From NCBI RefSeq assembly GCF_024181585.1, contig NZ_CP054258.1:868001-932000 (forward strand): a stretch of 64,000 nucleotides of DNA. Reading direction: 5' to 3'. The DNA is from Treponema socranskii subsp. buccale (lineage in GTDB: Bacteria; Spirochaetota; Spirochaetia; Treponematales; Treponemataceae). The position numbers were made by a program, and so were the translations under genes. How positions within the stretch are numbered: the first letter of the stretch is position 1; each line of letters opens with the position of its first letter. The notes under the pieces are model-generated. The model was not told the origin of the DNA. It made no database searches and saw only the letters and a program-made list of their open reading frames with translations. Below, in pieces: positions 10,040 through 18,525 of this stretch.

Positions 10040-11881
10040 ATGAAAAAGATGTTGATCGTAACGCTTATCATATCGGCGGCGGTTTTTGTATCGGCTTGCG
10101 GAACGAAAAAGCTTTCATATACCGCCGGCACATACGAGGCGACAGTCAGAGGCCACAATGCCGATATCACCGTTTCGGTGACATTCGATAATTCGGCGAT
10201 AAAGGATATCGTCGTAACGGATGCTCACGAAACGAAGCGCGTCGGAGAGGTTGCGCTGAACGAGATGCCCGGAAAAATTATTGCAGCGCAGGGACTCGGC
10301 GTAGACGTCGTTGCCGGCGCGACGGTTACGTCGGCTGCGATAAAGGCTGCCGTCGCCGCGTGTGCAAAACAAGCGGGCGCGGATCCCGAAGCGTTGTATA
10401 AAATCGTGCCCGCAGCGGAAAAGGCGAAAGACGAAACCTACGACTACGATGTCGTCGTTGTCGGCGGCGGCATCGCCGGTATGATGGCGGCTGCAAAAGC
10501 GCACGAGCAGGGTGCAACTGTTGCATTGATCGAAAAGGAAGGGCTGCTCGGCGGAAGCTCGGTCAATACAAGCGGCGTATGGCAGGGAAATCCCGATAAC
10601 AGCGATGATGCGAAAGAGCTCTGGATCAAAGCGTGGCTCAATTCGCAAAACGAAGTAACGGCCGTCGGTTTCCCGAAAGAGGAAATGATACGCGCGACAG
10701 CCGATATCAGCTGCGATTCGATTTTGTTTTTGAAAAGTATCGGTTTGAATTATACGGTGCGTCATCAAATCGGTCTCGATAAAACGGCGCTAAATACAGC
10801 CGGCGGCAGCAAAGCGTCCGGCAGTATCGCGTCTACAACCTACGTTATCCCCGATGTGCAGGATACGAAGCGCGGCTGGAAAATATGCGAAGTGCTCAAT
10901 GATTATCTTGTCAAAGAAAATATTGCCGTCTTTTTGAATACGCCGGGTACGAAGCTTTTGATGAACGGCGACGGTTCCGTTGCAGGCGTCGTTTCGGAAA
11001 CAAAGCGCGGAACGAAAACGTTTAAAGCGAAGGCTGTTATTCTCTGTACCGGAGGCTATCATCAAAACGAAGCGATGATGAAAAAATATATGCCGATTTC
11101 GGCGGGCAATTATTCCGCGAGCGCGATCGGAAATACCGGAGATGCCATCACGATGGGAGAAGCGGTCGGTGCGCAAGTCTATGATAATCAAGTCGTATTC
11201 GGCGGATATTTTGTATTTAATCCGCGCGATGTGTACCGCGGCGGTTACGCATACAGCGATACGATTCCGAACACGCTTTACGTTTCAAAATACGGCGATC
11301 GGCGCTTTAAGGAAGACGGACACGCGTATTCCGCTACGGCGATGTACAATATTTACGGCGAGCCGACCTTTGTGTGGGATATAATCGATAGTGACGCTAT
11401 CGATTCCATCGCGATCCGTACCGATATGTATACTATCGGCGCCGACGAAATTCTTGCAAATAAAAACGGCTTATACGAAGTGTATAAGGCCGATACGCTT
11501 GCAGAGCTTGCGGAAAAGATCGGCGTTATTCCGACGCTGTTTCTTAAAACCGTCGAACACTACAACGATCTGTGCGATCGCGGTGTCGACAGCGACTGGG
11601 GTAAATCGCCGCAGCTGCTTGAAAAGATCGATAAGGGGCCGTTCTATGCGATCAAGGGATATTCCTGCGACCGCAGTACGGTCGGCGGCATCGTGACGAA
11701 CGTCAACAGTGAAGTCATATCGCAAAACGGTGCCGTTATACCCGGTTTGTATGCGGCGGGCGATGCTTCCAATCGCGCATTTTACGGCGGTGCATACTTG
11801 GGCGCGAGCGGTCTTACGGTAGCGAGTACGCGCGGATATATGTCCGGACGCAATGCGGCGCAGTACGCTTTGCGAAACTAG
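10040..11881 (+). CDS. FMN- and FAD-binding fumarate-reductase-like flavoprotein, lipoprotein
   Basis: 613 residues. Residues 1-20 form a lipoprotein signal ending in VSAC, with Cys20 as the lipidation site. An FMN-binding domain (about 27-115) contains the DVVAGAT motif, in which Thr95 would be covalently flavinylated by ApbE. The C-terminal FAD_binding_2 domain has the GGGIAGMMAA dinucleotide fold (about 142-151). This architecture matches periplasmic or surface flavin reductases of the FrdA/UrdA type, which use fumarate, urocanate or related acceptors. Haem motifs (CXXCH) are absent, so electrons must come from another donor. The acceptor cannot be told from sequence. A strong terminator follows. 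Confidence 0.85.
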   Translation: MKKMLIVTLIISAAVFVSACGTKKLSYTAGTYEATVRGHNADITVSVTFDNSAIKDIVVTDAHETKRVGEVALNEMPGKIIAAQGLGVDVVAGATVTSAAIKAAVAACAKQAGADPEALYKIVPAAEKAKDETYDYDVVVVGGGIAGMMAAAKAHEQGATVALIEKEGLLGGSSVNTSGVWQGNPDNSDDAKELWIKAWLNSQNEVTAVGFPKEEMIRATADISCDSILFLKSIGLNYTVRHQIGLDKTALNTAGGSKASGSIASTTYVIPDVQDTKRGWKICEVLNDYLVKENIAVFLNTPGTKLLMNGDGSVAGVVSETKRGTKTFKAKAVILCTGGYHQNEAMMKKYMPISAGNYSASAIGNTGDAITMGEAVGAQVYDNQVVFGGYFVFNPRDVYRGGYAYSDTIPNTLYVSKYGDRRFKEDGHAYSATAMYNIYGEPTFVWDIIDSDAIDSIAIRTDMYTIGADEILANKNGLYEVYKADTLAELAEKIGVIPTLFLKTVEHYNDLCDRGVDSDWGKSPQLLEKIDKGPFYAIKGYSCDRSTVGGIVTNVNSEVISQNGAVIPGLYAAGDASNRAFYGGAYLGASGLTVASTRGYMSGRNAAQYALRN

Positions 11882-11902
11882 TACTCGCGAAATTAAATGC
11901 TG

Positions 11903-11952
11903 TCGGCATCCCGCATCTGCTGAAGTGCAGACGAGGGATGCCGATTTTTTTT
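11903..11952 (+). terminator. rho-independent terminator after the flavoprotein gene
   Basis: Ten-base arms TCGGCATCCC (11903-11912) and GGGATGCCGA (11935-11944) enclose a second small hairpin and are followed by eight T residues. Confidence 0.85.
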
Positions 11953-12006
11953 ATTTTTGTTATCGGACACGCTTTGCTTTCGTTTTGCAAAAAGAGCCGA
12001 TGCCGT

Positions 12007-12621
12007 TTATCGCACGGTTACGATGACTTTATCGACTATCGTTTTCGCCGTCGTCAATTTTGAAACGTCTGTGTAAATCTTTCCGTCGCTGCCGTCTTCG
12101 GATCCCGTTCCCGTAAGCGAAAGCGCGATTTCACCGCCGGCACCCGAAGGAATCTTCGCTTCGTATACGACGGAAGGCTGACCGTTGACGCCGGAATTTT
12201 TCTTCGTATAAAAATCGTTGTAGTCGAAACTCGTGTTGAACTCCGCTTTGATAACGTATGTTCCGTCGCCGATTTCGGCGGTAAACACGACACCTCCTTT
12301 CGGCGTTGCGGCCGTTACGGCGTCCACGTCGGAATTGAGCGGAGCGCCTTTCGCGCTTTCGTAGTGCGCCGCATGGTACCATACCGGAAGCGATTCCGGC
12401 CGGCCGGCTTTCGGACCGACGATCCAATTACGCTTGCTTGCGCGCTGCGTGACGTAAAGCGTGCGCACGTAATTTCCGTTCGCATCTTCAAGCCAAACGG
12501 CGCATTGAGACGCCATCTTTTCTTTCCAATTTTTACCGGCTCCGATACTGACTGTCGCTTCTCTTGCGAAAAGCGCCGTACCCAAAAGCAGGATTCCCAT
12601 AAACGCACATGCTTTTTTCAT
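12007..12621 (-). CDS. DUF2271-type exported protein
   Basis: 204 residues from ATG 12621, which has GGAGG 7 nt upstream, inside the end of the tetR gene. A clear signal peptide (1-19) ends at an ALFA-type cleavage site. The mature part shows the DUF2271 pattern: an Ile/Val-rich strand, the ASKRNWIVG region, a Trp/His-containing WYHAAHY and the terminal NTSFDYNDFY region. DUF2271 proteins are often found with flavin or PepSY reductase systems, which is interesting given the flavoprotein at 10040, but no direct link is shown. It is co-transcribed with the TetR regulator (ATGA overlap). Confidence 0.75.
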   Translation of the reverse strand: MKKACAFMGILLLGTALFAREATVSIGAGKNWKEKMASQCAVWLEDANGNYVRTLYVTQRASKRNWIVGPKAGRPESLPVWYHAAHYESAKGAPLNSDVDAVTAATPKGGVVFTAEIGDGTYVIKAEFNTSFDYNDFYTKKNSGVNGQPSVVYEAKIPSGAGGEIALSLTGTGSEDGSDGKIYTDVSKLTTAKTIVDKVIVTVR

Positions 12622-13217
12622 TGTATACCTCCAAAAATTGCATTCATCCATATAGCGATAAAGCGATCCGTATGCCGCTTTCCGTTATTCCAATATTTTT
12701 TATCGCATTTTTTTAAGATGACCGATTCGATGCAGCCCCACAATCCCGAAACGAGAACGCCGACGTCGAGGTCGGGATTTGCGGAATGCGCGATGCCGCT
12801 TTGAACGCATTCTTTGAGCAGGGCGGCTCCGGTTCTGTTGCACACATAATACTGTTCGATAATTTTATCGCCCGCATCCGATGCCGATTCGATACCCTGC
12901 ATGACCAGCAGCGCTCTCCGCGGATTTTCAAAGCACCATGTGCGGAACGCATCGATCGCGCCGTACAGCCGTTTTTTGCCGGGCCGCGAACCTTTCGCCC
13001 CGTCTGCGATTCGGGCGTTGAGCTCGTTTAAGCAATCGAGACTGATCGCTTGAAAGAGTTCGTCTTTGTCTTTGTAATAGTGGTAGATATTTGCCGCCGT
13101 AATTCCGCAATTCGAGGCAATATCGCGCATGACGATCTCGTCGGGGTTTTTGTGCATGAGCAGTTCAAGCGTTTTCGTCTTTATCGCCGGAACGATTTCC
13201 GGATTCGCGTTCCGCAT
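12618..13217 (-). CDS. TetR-family transcriptional repressor
   Basis: 199 residues from ATG 13217, with AAGGAGG 6 nt upstream. The N-terminal helix-turn-helix is at about 27-48 (MRDIASNCGITAANIYHYYK), followed by the usual KDELFQA segment. The C-terminal ligand domain is divergent. It probably represses its own promoter, where a good palindrome overlaps the -10 box, and thereby the downstream DUF2271 gene. Confidence 0.88.
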   Translation of the reverse strand: MRNANPEIVPAIKTKTLELLMHKNPDEIVMRDIASNCGITAANIYHYYKDKDELFQAISLDCLNELNARIADGAKGSRPGKKRLYGAIDAFRTWCFENPRRALLVMQGIESASDAGDKIIEQYYVCNRTGAALLKECVQSGIAHSANPDLDVGVLVSGLWGCIESVILKKCDKKYWNNGKRHTDRFIAIWMNAIFGGIQ

Positions 13218-13250
13218 GTCGCCTCCTTGTAAGACTTTCGTAAACAATGA

Positions 13251-13280
13251 TAATTTAACGATGTTTAATTATTCCGTCAA
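13251..13280 (-). promoter_or_regulatory. tetR promoter with overlapping palindromic operator
   Basis: On the minus strand there is TTGACG (13280-13275), a 17-nt spacer and TAAATT (13257-13252). A 21-bp palindrome, TAATTTAAC-GAT-GTTTAATTA (13251-13271, 8 of 9 arm positions matching), covers the spacer and -10. This is the expected layout of a TetR autoregulatory operator. Confidence 0.6.
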
Positions 13281-13408
13281 GAGATGCCGTAAAAAAGCTG
13301 TGTTTTCGCGGGCGTTATCGAGCTGCCGCGAGAGCGGGGGGTGAAGGTTTTGATTGATGTTCGGAATATAAAGACTGCCGAAAAAGCCGAGTGCTTTTTC
13401 GGCGATGC

Positions 13409-14617
13409 TCAGTGCGCGGCAAAAAAAGCGCCGAACGATTTTACGATGTCGGCGCCTGCGATAAAGGTACCGGTCGAACTTCCGAGTGTCGAAAGCAAAA
13501 ACACGAGGAGCACGCGAAGGAGGCGGTTGCGGTACCAGCCTTTTATGCTTGTCGCATCGGCTTGGAGATTTTCCATATCGGACACTTTCGGTTTGCAAAA
13601 ATACGCCTGTACGACGCCCGTGACGAGTCCGACACCGATGACCGGAGTGAGAGACGTGACCGGAGCTCCTACGGCTGCAGAGACGATCGTGATCGGATGT
13701 CCGCCGGCTGCAAGCGTACCGAGCGCCGCAAGAGAAGCGTTCCAAAAAATCCAGCTTCCGATCATTTCGCTTCCGATGCGTTTTCCGCCGAGCGCAAAGC
13801 CGAGGGCGACGAGGGCGATTATCGCGATCGGGATGAGCCAACCGGCGTATTTTGAAAGCCCCGTTTTCGGCGGCACTTGATCGATATCGCTCGTATCGGT
13901 CGTTTCGTCTCCGGCTGCGATTTTTTTGAGGTACGCTTCCACGCCGGGAAGGTGCCCTGCTCCGAGGACTGCAAGCACTCTTTCGCCGTTCGCTTCCCAA
14001 ATGCGAGAAGCGAGGTAGCGGTCGCGTTCGTTTATGAGCACTTCTTTTATCGCAGGCAAATATTCTGCAAGCTCCGTCATCATCGAATCCATTTCATTCG
14101 ATTTTTTTAACGCTTCGATTTGTTCGGGCGATATTTTTTCTTTGTCGAATGCGCTTGCGATAAGCGCGGAAATCAATTTGCTTTTTCCCCACAGCGAATT
14201 TTTTACCCATGCGCGCCTCAGCGTCACGGCTATCGGCCGGTCGACCATGACCGACGGAATACCGAGTTCTGCGGCAGTGTTCATCGCGGCGAGCATTTCG
14301 TCTCCGGGTTTTACGCCGACGTTTTCTCCGAGCCGCTTTTGAAAAGATGCGAGCACCAAATTCGCCAACAGTAAAAATCCCTCTTTGCGCTTCAACACTG
14401 CGATGATGTCGAGCTTGCGGTAGCTTTCGGGATCGGTCATGGAGCGGCTGCGCTTTTCGTCGAGTTCGATAGCGACGCAGTCGGGTTTTTGTTCCCTGAT
14501 CGCGTCCGTCACTTCTTTGATGCTTTCGTCTGAAACGTGCGCCGTTCCGAGCAGCGTAATCGTCCGTCCGTTCAGTGAAATCGTTTTTTGTGTGTTGCTC
14601 ACTTTCCGAGGCTCCAT
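13409..14617 (-). CDS. TraB/PrgY-family membrane protein
   Basis: 402 residues. The N-terminal TraB domain (about 12-240) shows LLGTAHVS at its start, IELDEKR and the conserved NERDRYLA and LGAGHLPG motifs. Four or five hydrophobic helices (about 255-400) make the C-terminal half an integral membrane region. TraB/GumN/PrgY-type proteins are suspected metal-dependent proteases or peptide-binding inhibitors; the bacterial role is not settled. It starts inside the end of the TPR lipoprotein gene (19-bp overlap), so the two are translationally linked. Confidence 0.85.
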   Translation of the reverse strand: MEPRKVSNTQKTISLNGRTITLLGTAHVSDESIKEVTDAIREQKPDCVAIELDEKRSRSMTDPESYRKLDIIAVLKRKEGFLLLANLVLASFQKRLGENVGVKPGDEMLAAMNTAAELGIPSVMVDRPIAVTLRRAWVKNSLWGKSKLISALIASAFDKEKISPEQIEALKKSNEMDSMMTELAEYLPAIKEVLINERDRYLASRIWEANGERVLAVLGAGHLPGVEAYLKKIAAGDETTDTSDIDQVPPKTGLSKYAGWLIPIAIIALVALGFALGGKRIGSEMIGSWIFWNASLAALGTLAAGGHPITIVSAAVGAPVTSLTPVIGVGLVTGVVQAYFCKPKVSDMENLQADATSIKGWYRNRLLRVLLVFLLSTLGSSTGTFIAGADIVKSFGAFFAAH

Positions 14618-16287
14618 TCGGCAAGCCGGTATTCGAAAAACATCGGTGCCTGCATTTTAATAATTTTCGAATAATATTCGTTTGCGAGCTTCGTCGAACC
14701 TTTGAGCTCGTAGAACAATCCCATGTAGTACCACATCCTGCCGCGATCGGACGGTTTGTCGATTTTATCGATTTTCAGGCGGAGCGAATTTTCCGCGTTG
14801 AATCCGCCCTGATCGTGATAGAGACGCATCATTTCGTAGGCGAGAGAACTGCGATCCAAGGGACGCATCGCCTGTGCTAAAAATTTTTTACAGTCGATGA
14901 CGTTTTTTTCTTTGAGAAAGGAGGCTGCCGTCATGAGCGCGTAGGAAAAGTCGCTTTTATCGTACGAGTACGCTTTTTGAAATGCAGCCCGCGCTTTCGC
15001 CCAATTCCCTTCGTGCCATTCGAGCAGTCCGATATCTTTGTATGCGAAAAAATAATCGGGTTTCGTTTCGACGACTTTGTAAAAATCGACGAGCGCTTCT
15101 TTGTATTTTTTTTGTTCGTCGTAGAGTTCGGCCCGATATACGTACGCGAGAAAGTACGACGGATCGAGCGCTATCGCTTTTGTCCACGCCGCCTCCGCTT
15201 CTTGGAATTTGCCGCGGTAGCGCAGGTATGTTCCCCAATCGAGGTAAAAATCGTAATCCGAATCGTCGACTGCAATCGCCTTTTCTATGTATGTCGATGC
15301 GCGAAGATAATTTTTATCGTCTGCTGCGATCTTGCCCAAATACGAGAGAGCGAGCGCGTGAGAAGGATCCTTTGCGAGAATCGCTTCGAAAGATTTTTTC
15401 GCTTCGTCCGTGTCGCCGATGTAAAACGCCGTCTGCGCGAAACCGAAAAGCGCGTCGATATTGCCGCTTTCGCTTCGCAGCGCTCTTTTGTACGCGGCGT
15501 TTGCGAGTTTGAATTTACGGGAGAGAGCGTATTGTTCTGCAAGCGCGATGTTCGCCGCCGCATTGTTCGGATCGGAAGCGAGAAGGCGTTTGATAAGAGA
15601 ATCCGCTTTTTTTCTGTCGCCCGACGCAAGAGCCGTGCGCATATTGAGTTCGAGCACGTCGATATTGTCCGCATCCCGTGCGAGCAGCGCCTCTCCCGCC
15701 TTTTTCGCTTCTTCCGTACGCCCCGCCGAAAGGAGGAGCGATGCGCGGAGGATTTCCAGCTGTATGTTTTCTTTGAGCTCATCGGGAAGATTTTCAAACG
15801 ACGCGAGCGCTCCGGCGATATCGTTTGCCGAAAGAAGCGCTTGCAGCTCCCGAACGAATGCGACATCCGCGGAAACGGGGGGGGCTTCCTGCGCCGGAGC
15901 GGGAGGTTCTTCGCTCTGCACTACGGATGCTTTTGCCGCATCGGAAGGAGTCTCCTGCGCTGCGGGCGATTTTTCAGCTGCGGATGGGGAGAGAGCCTCC
16001 CGCGCATCGGTAATTTCGGCTTTGCTTTCCGTGCCGCCCGTTTCCGTTTCGCGTTCCGGAAGAATCGCTTTTGCTTTTGCCGCATCGGATGACGTTTCTG
16101 CGGATTGCTCCGTCTTTTCGGCGGGAACGACTTGCGTATTTTGCGGGACGGAAGGGAGCGTCTGTGCGTTTGCCTGCACGACGTTTGCGCTCTGTCCGCT
16201 TTTCGGCGTACTTGCGCACGACACGAACGATATGATGAGTACGGTCAGGAATATGCCGGCTATAGGGCGGCTGAGGGATTTTTTCAT
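14599..16287 (-). CDS. TPR lipoprotein
   Basis: 562 residues. A lipoprotein signal ends in FVSC (Cys24). It is followed by an Ala/Glu/Ser-rich, probably disordered segment (25-145) and then about ten TPR-like repeats to the C-terminus, for example around ALSYLGKIAADDKNYLRAST and YFLAYVYRAELYDEQKKYKE. It is likely attached to a membrane facing the periplasm as a scaffold. No catalytic motif is visible. It leads the operon with the TraB-family gene. Confidence 0.8.
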   Translation of the reverse strand: MKKSLSRPIAGIFLTVLIISFVSCASTPKSGQSANVVQANAQTLPSVPQNTQVVPAEKTEQSAETSSDAAKAKAILPERETETGGTESKAEITDAREALSPSAAEKSPAAQETPSDAAKASVVQSEEPPAPAQEAPPVSADVAFVRELQALLSANDIAGALASFENLPDELKENIQLEILRASLLLSAGRTEEAKKAGEALLARDADNIDVLELNMRTALASGDRKKADSLIKRLLASDPNNAAANIALAEQYALSRKFKLANAAYKRALRSESGNIDALFGFAQTAFYIGDTDEAKKSFEAILAKDPSHALALSYLGKIAADDKNYLRASTYIEKAIAVDDSDYDFYLDWGTYLRYRGKFQEAEAAWTKAIALDPSYFLAYVYRAELYDEQKKYKEALVDFYKVVETKPDYFFAYKDIGLLEWHEGNWAKARAAFQKAYSYDKSDFSYALMTAASFLKEKNVIDCKKFLAQAMRPLDRSSLAYEMMRLYHDQGGFNAENSLRLKIDKIDKPSDRGRMWYYMGLFYELKGSTKLANEYYSKIIKMQAPMFFEYRLAEWSLGK

Positions 16288-16348
16288 CGTGTGTTCCTTA
16301 ATTGTTTCTCGTAGTTATAATACATAAAAAAGAGGAAAATTACACCGG

Positions 16349-16377
16349 TTGCAATTCCTTGCACCATTGGTTAAACT
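16349..16377 (+). promoter_or_regulatory. promoter of the 16385 gene, probably leaderless
   Basis: TTGCAA (16349-16354), a 17-nt spacer and TAAACT (16372-16377). Seven nt separate the -10 from ATG 16385. No ribosome-binding sequence is seen. Confidence 0.45.
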
Positions 16378-16384
16378 GTCGTCA

Positions 16385-18247
16385 ATGTATAGGAATATTG
16401 TCCGGAAGTCACTTGGGCTCCTTTTTACGTATATCGTTATAATTGTCGGCATTTTTATGCTGCAATTTAGAAGCGATTCCGTTATATCCGAAAGGATCGG
16501 AAATCTCCGCATATCGCTTGCCGAAACGAAGGGCGATGACGGCGGTACTGTTTTGAAAAATCGGATGACCGCATCGTTTAACGGTATCGCCTTTACGGTC
16601 GACGATGCTCATCCTCTCACCCTTTCCGTGCGCGGCGAACGCGGCCGCCGGAATCTTGCGCTCGTGTCATGGAAAAAGCCGAATTCCCGTTCCTGTGAAT
16701 TTGCGTTCAGCGAAGGCGTGTCGCTTTCGTTTGCCGTAGGCGGAAGCGAAGATGCGGAACGTTTGACCGTGCACGCCGTTCTTCCGGAAAATGCGGACGA
16801 CGTGCGTCTGCATTATGAAATCGTTTCGGGTGCGGCCGTCGTTTCGGAAACGGATACGCACGTACAGCTCGATATCAGAAACAGCCGATGGGAATTCGAA
16901 GCTGCGGAAATATCGGGCGGGACTGTTTCGTTCAGCGGACGAGGAACCGTGGCTTCGTATTCGTATTACGATGCGACGAAAAAATTCTCGTTTGACAATA
17001 CGGCTCGTTTCGCGTCTGCGGAGCCCGGCGCGTATTCGACGACGATCGCTTCGTTCAAACAAAATTTAATAACGGCTTTCACTTCTCAGCAGGATATCAC
17101 CGAGCAGGAAGCCGTTTCGTATGTCGCGGCTATGTCCGAGCGCGGCCGTTACAACGATGCGATCAACGCGGTGCCTTCTTCGTTCAGGCGCGGCGTACAA
17201 CGTACCTATCTTTCATCTCCGTATTTCGATTCGCTTGCAACGATGAACCGTTCGCTCGAACAGCAGATGTCGGGCTTCCGCGATATCGTCGCTCAGAATA
17301 CGATCGACGCGTTTACCGTTTCCGGCATCGTCGATTATATGTGTATGCATCCGGGCTCAAATGCGGTCAGAACGCTGCTTTCGACAGGGGCGGCGGTCAG
17401 TGCGAACTCGATTACCGTTTCACAGGCCGCTTCCATTCTTTCGGCCTACGATTCGCTCCTCGCCAAAAATGCCGAGTTTGCGTCGATCCTTCATCCGGCA
17501 GCACAAGTCTGTATCGATAAAATTACCGAAGCCTGTTCGGCTGAAAACGAAAAGATTACGATTTCCGAAAACGGCGCTTTCGTTTCGGTTATCCAGGCGG
17601 CGGAAGTCGGAGATGCCCTCGTGCGTTACGGGCGCGCATCGGGACAGGTGTCGCTCGAGCGGGGCGGCTACGTCATTTTGAATTCGTATCTTGCCGAAAG
17701 CGCTTCGTTCGATCTTCGAACGCTTGCTTCTTTGTATCCGATCGTCGTACACGATAATCCCTATTATCCGCACTTTGCACTTCTCGGTTTCGACGGCGGC
17801 AATGCGGTGTGGGCGTGGACCTGTGCGGCGAATATGACTTATGCGAACGACGGCAGGGGAACGGTTACGGTTACGATCGATTTCCCGCAGTCCTATACGC
17901 ATTACGTTATCATAAACGGCATACAACGGTTCAGAACCATCTATATTTACGATTTGGCGTTCCGTACCGATCCGCGCTTCGAAACGTATAATTCTTCGGG
18001 CTATGTATACCGCGCCGACACGAATACGCTGCTTTTAAAGTCGCGTCACAAATCGCAGATAGAGACGATACGCTTTATCTATTCGGATGCGGCGCGCGAA
18101 GCGGCCGAGCGGCGGACGCTTACCGAAACCGATGCGGCAGGCAACGTCATCGCTCCTCCTCCCGAACCGCGGCTTCCGGCAAGCGCGCTTCCCGAAGGCA
18201 ATATTCCGATGTCGACGGGCAACGCGTCTCCCGAATCCGCAGAGTGA
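16385..18247 (+). CDS. large membrane-anchored extracytoplasmic protein, unknown function
   Basis: 620 residues from ATG 16385; the ATG at 16349 lies in the -35 box. There is one N-terminal membrane segment (about 8-27), and the rest looks soluble and extracytoplasmic. The first third is beta-rich and the middle is helical (about 220-440). The C-terminus after about 590 is Pro/Ala-rich. I do not recognise a family. It is monocistronic by context. Confidence 0.65.
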   Translation: MYRNIVRKSLGLLFTYIVIIVGIFMLQFRSDSVISERIGNLRISLAETKGDDGGTVLKNRMTASFNGIAFTVDDAHPLTLSVRGERGRRNLALVSWKKPNSRSCEFAFSEGVSLSFAVGGSEDAERLTVHAVLPENADDVRLHYEIVSGAAVVSETDTHVQLDIRNSRWEFEAAEISGGTVSFSGRGTVASYSYYDATKKFSFDNTARFASAEPGAYSTTIASFKQNLITAFTSQQDITEQEAVSYVAAMSERGRYNDAINAVPSSFRRGVQRTYLSSPYFDSLATMNRSLEQQMSGFRDIVAQNTIDAFTVSGIVDYMCMHPGSNAVRTLLSTGAAVSANSITVSQAASILSAYDSLLAKNAEFASILHPAAQVCIDKITEACSAENEKITISENGAFVSVIQAAEVGDALVRYGRASGQVSLERGGYVILNSYLAESASFDLRTLASLYPIVVHDNPYYPHFALLGFDGGNAVWAWTCAANMTYANDGRGTVTVTIDFPQSYTHYVIINGIQRFRTIYIYDLAFRTDPRFETYNSSGYVYRADTNTLLLKSRHKSQIETIRFIYSDAAREAAERRTLTETDAAGNVIAPPPEPRLPASALPEGNIPMSTGNASPESAE

Positions 18248-18458
18248 CGGTGCGCCGACTATGCGTACCTTTTTGTCGACTTCCTCACGTATTCATGCGA
18301 TATCGCATATTCGGAGAACGGCACCGAACGCCGCTTTCCGTGCGGGTTTTAACGCGGCGCTTTCGGTTGCCGTTTTGATTTTCTCCGGCATTTCCGCCTT
18401 TTAAAATCGCGGAACGATGCCGTGCGGTAAAAAAAACTCCGTTTTTATAAAAAATATT

Positions 18459-18486
18459 TTGCGTTTTTATAAAAATGTGGTATACT
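18459..18486 (+). promoter_or_regulatory. promoter of the glycosidase gene
   Basis: TTGCGT (18459-18464), a 16-nt spacer and TATACT (18481-18486). It overlaps the ATG at 18475, which excludes that codon as the start from this promoter. Confidence 0.55.
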
Positions 18487-18525
18487 GGTAAGGACTACTT
18501 TCGTACAGCAGTTGCAGGAGCACAA

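Noticed and set aside
18261-18404. 47-codon ORF with hydrophobic C-terminus between the 16385 gene and the glycosidase gene
   Set aside because: No convincing ribosome site and a basic composition typical of out-of-frame reading; it overlaps nothing conserved. Possible but unsupported.
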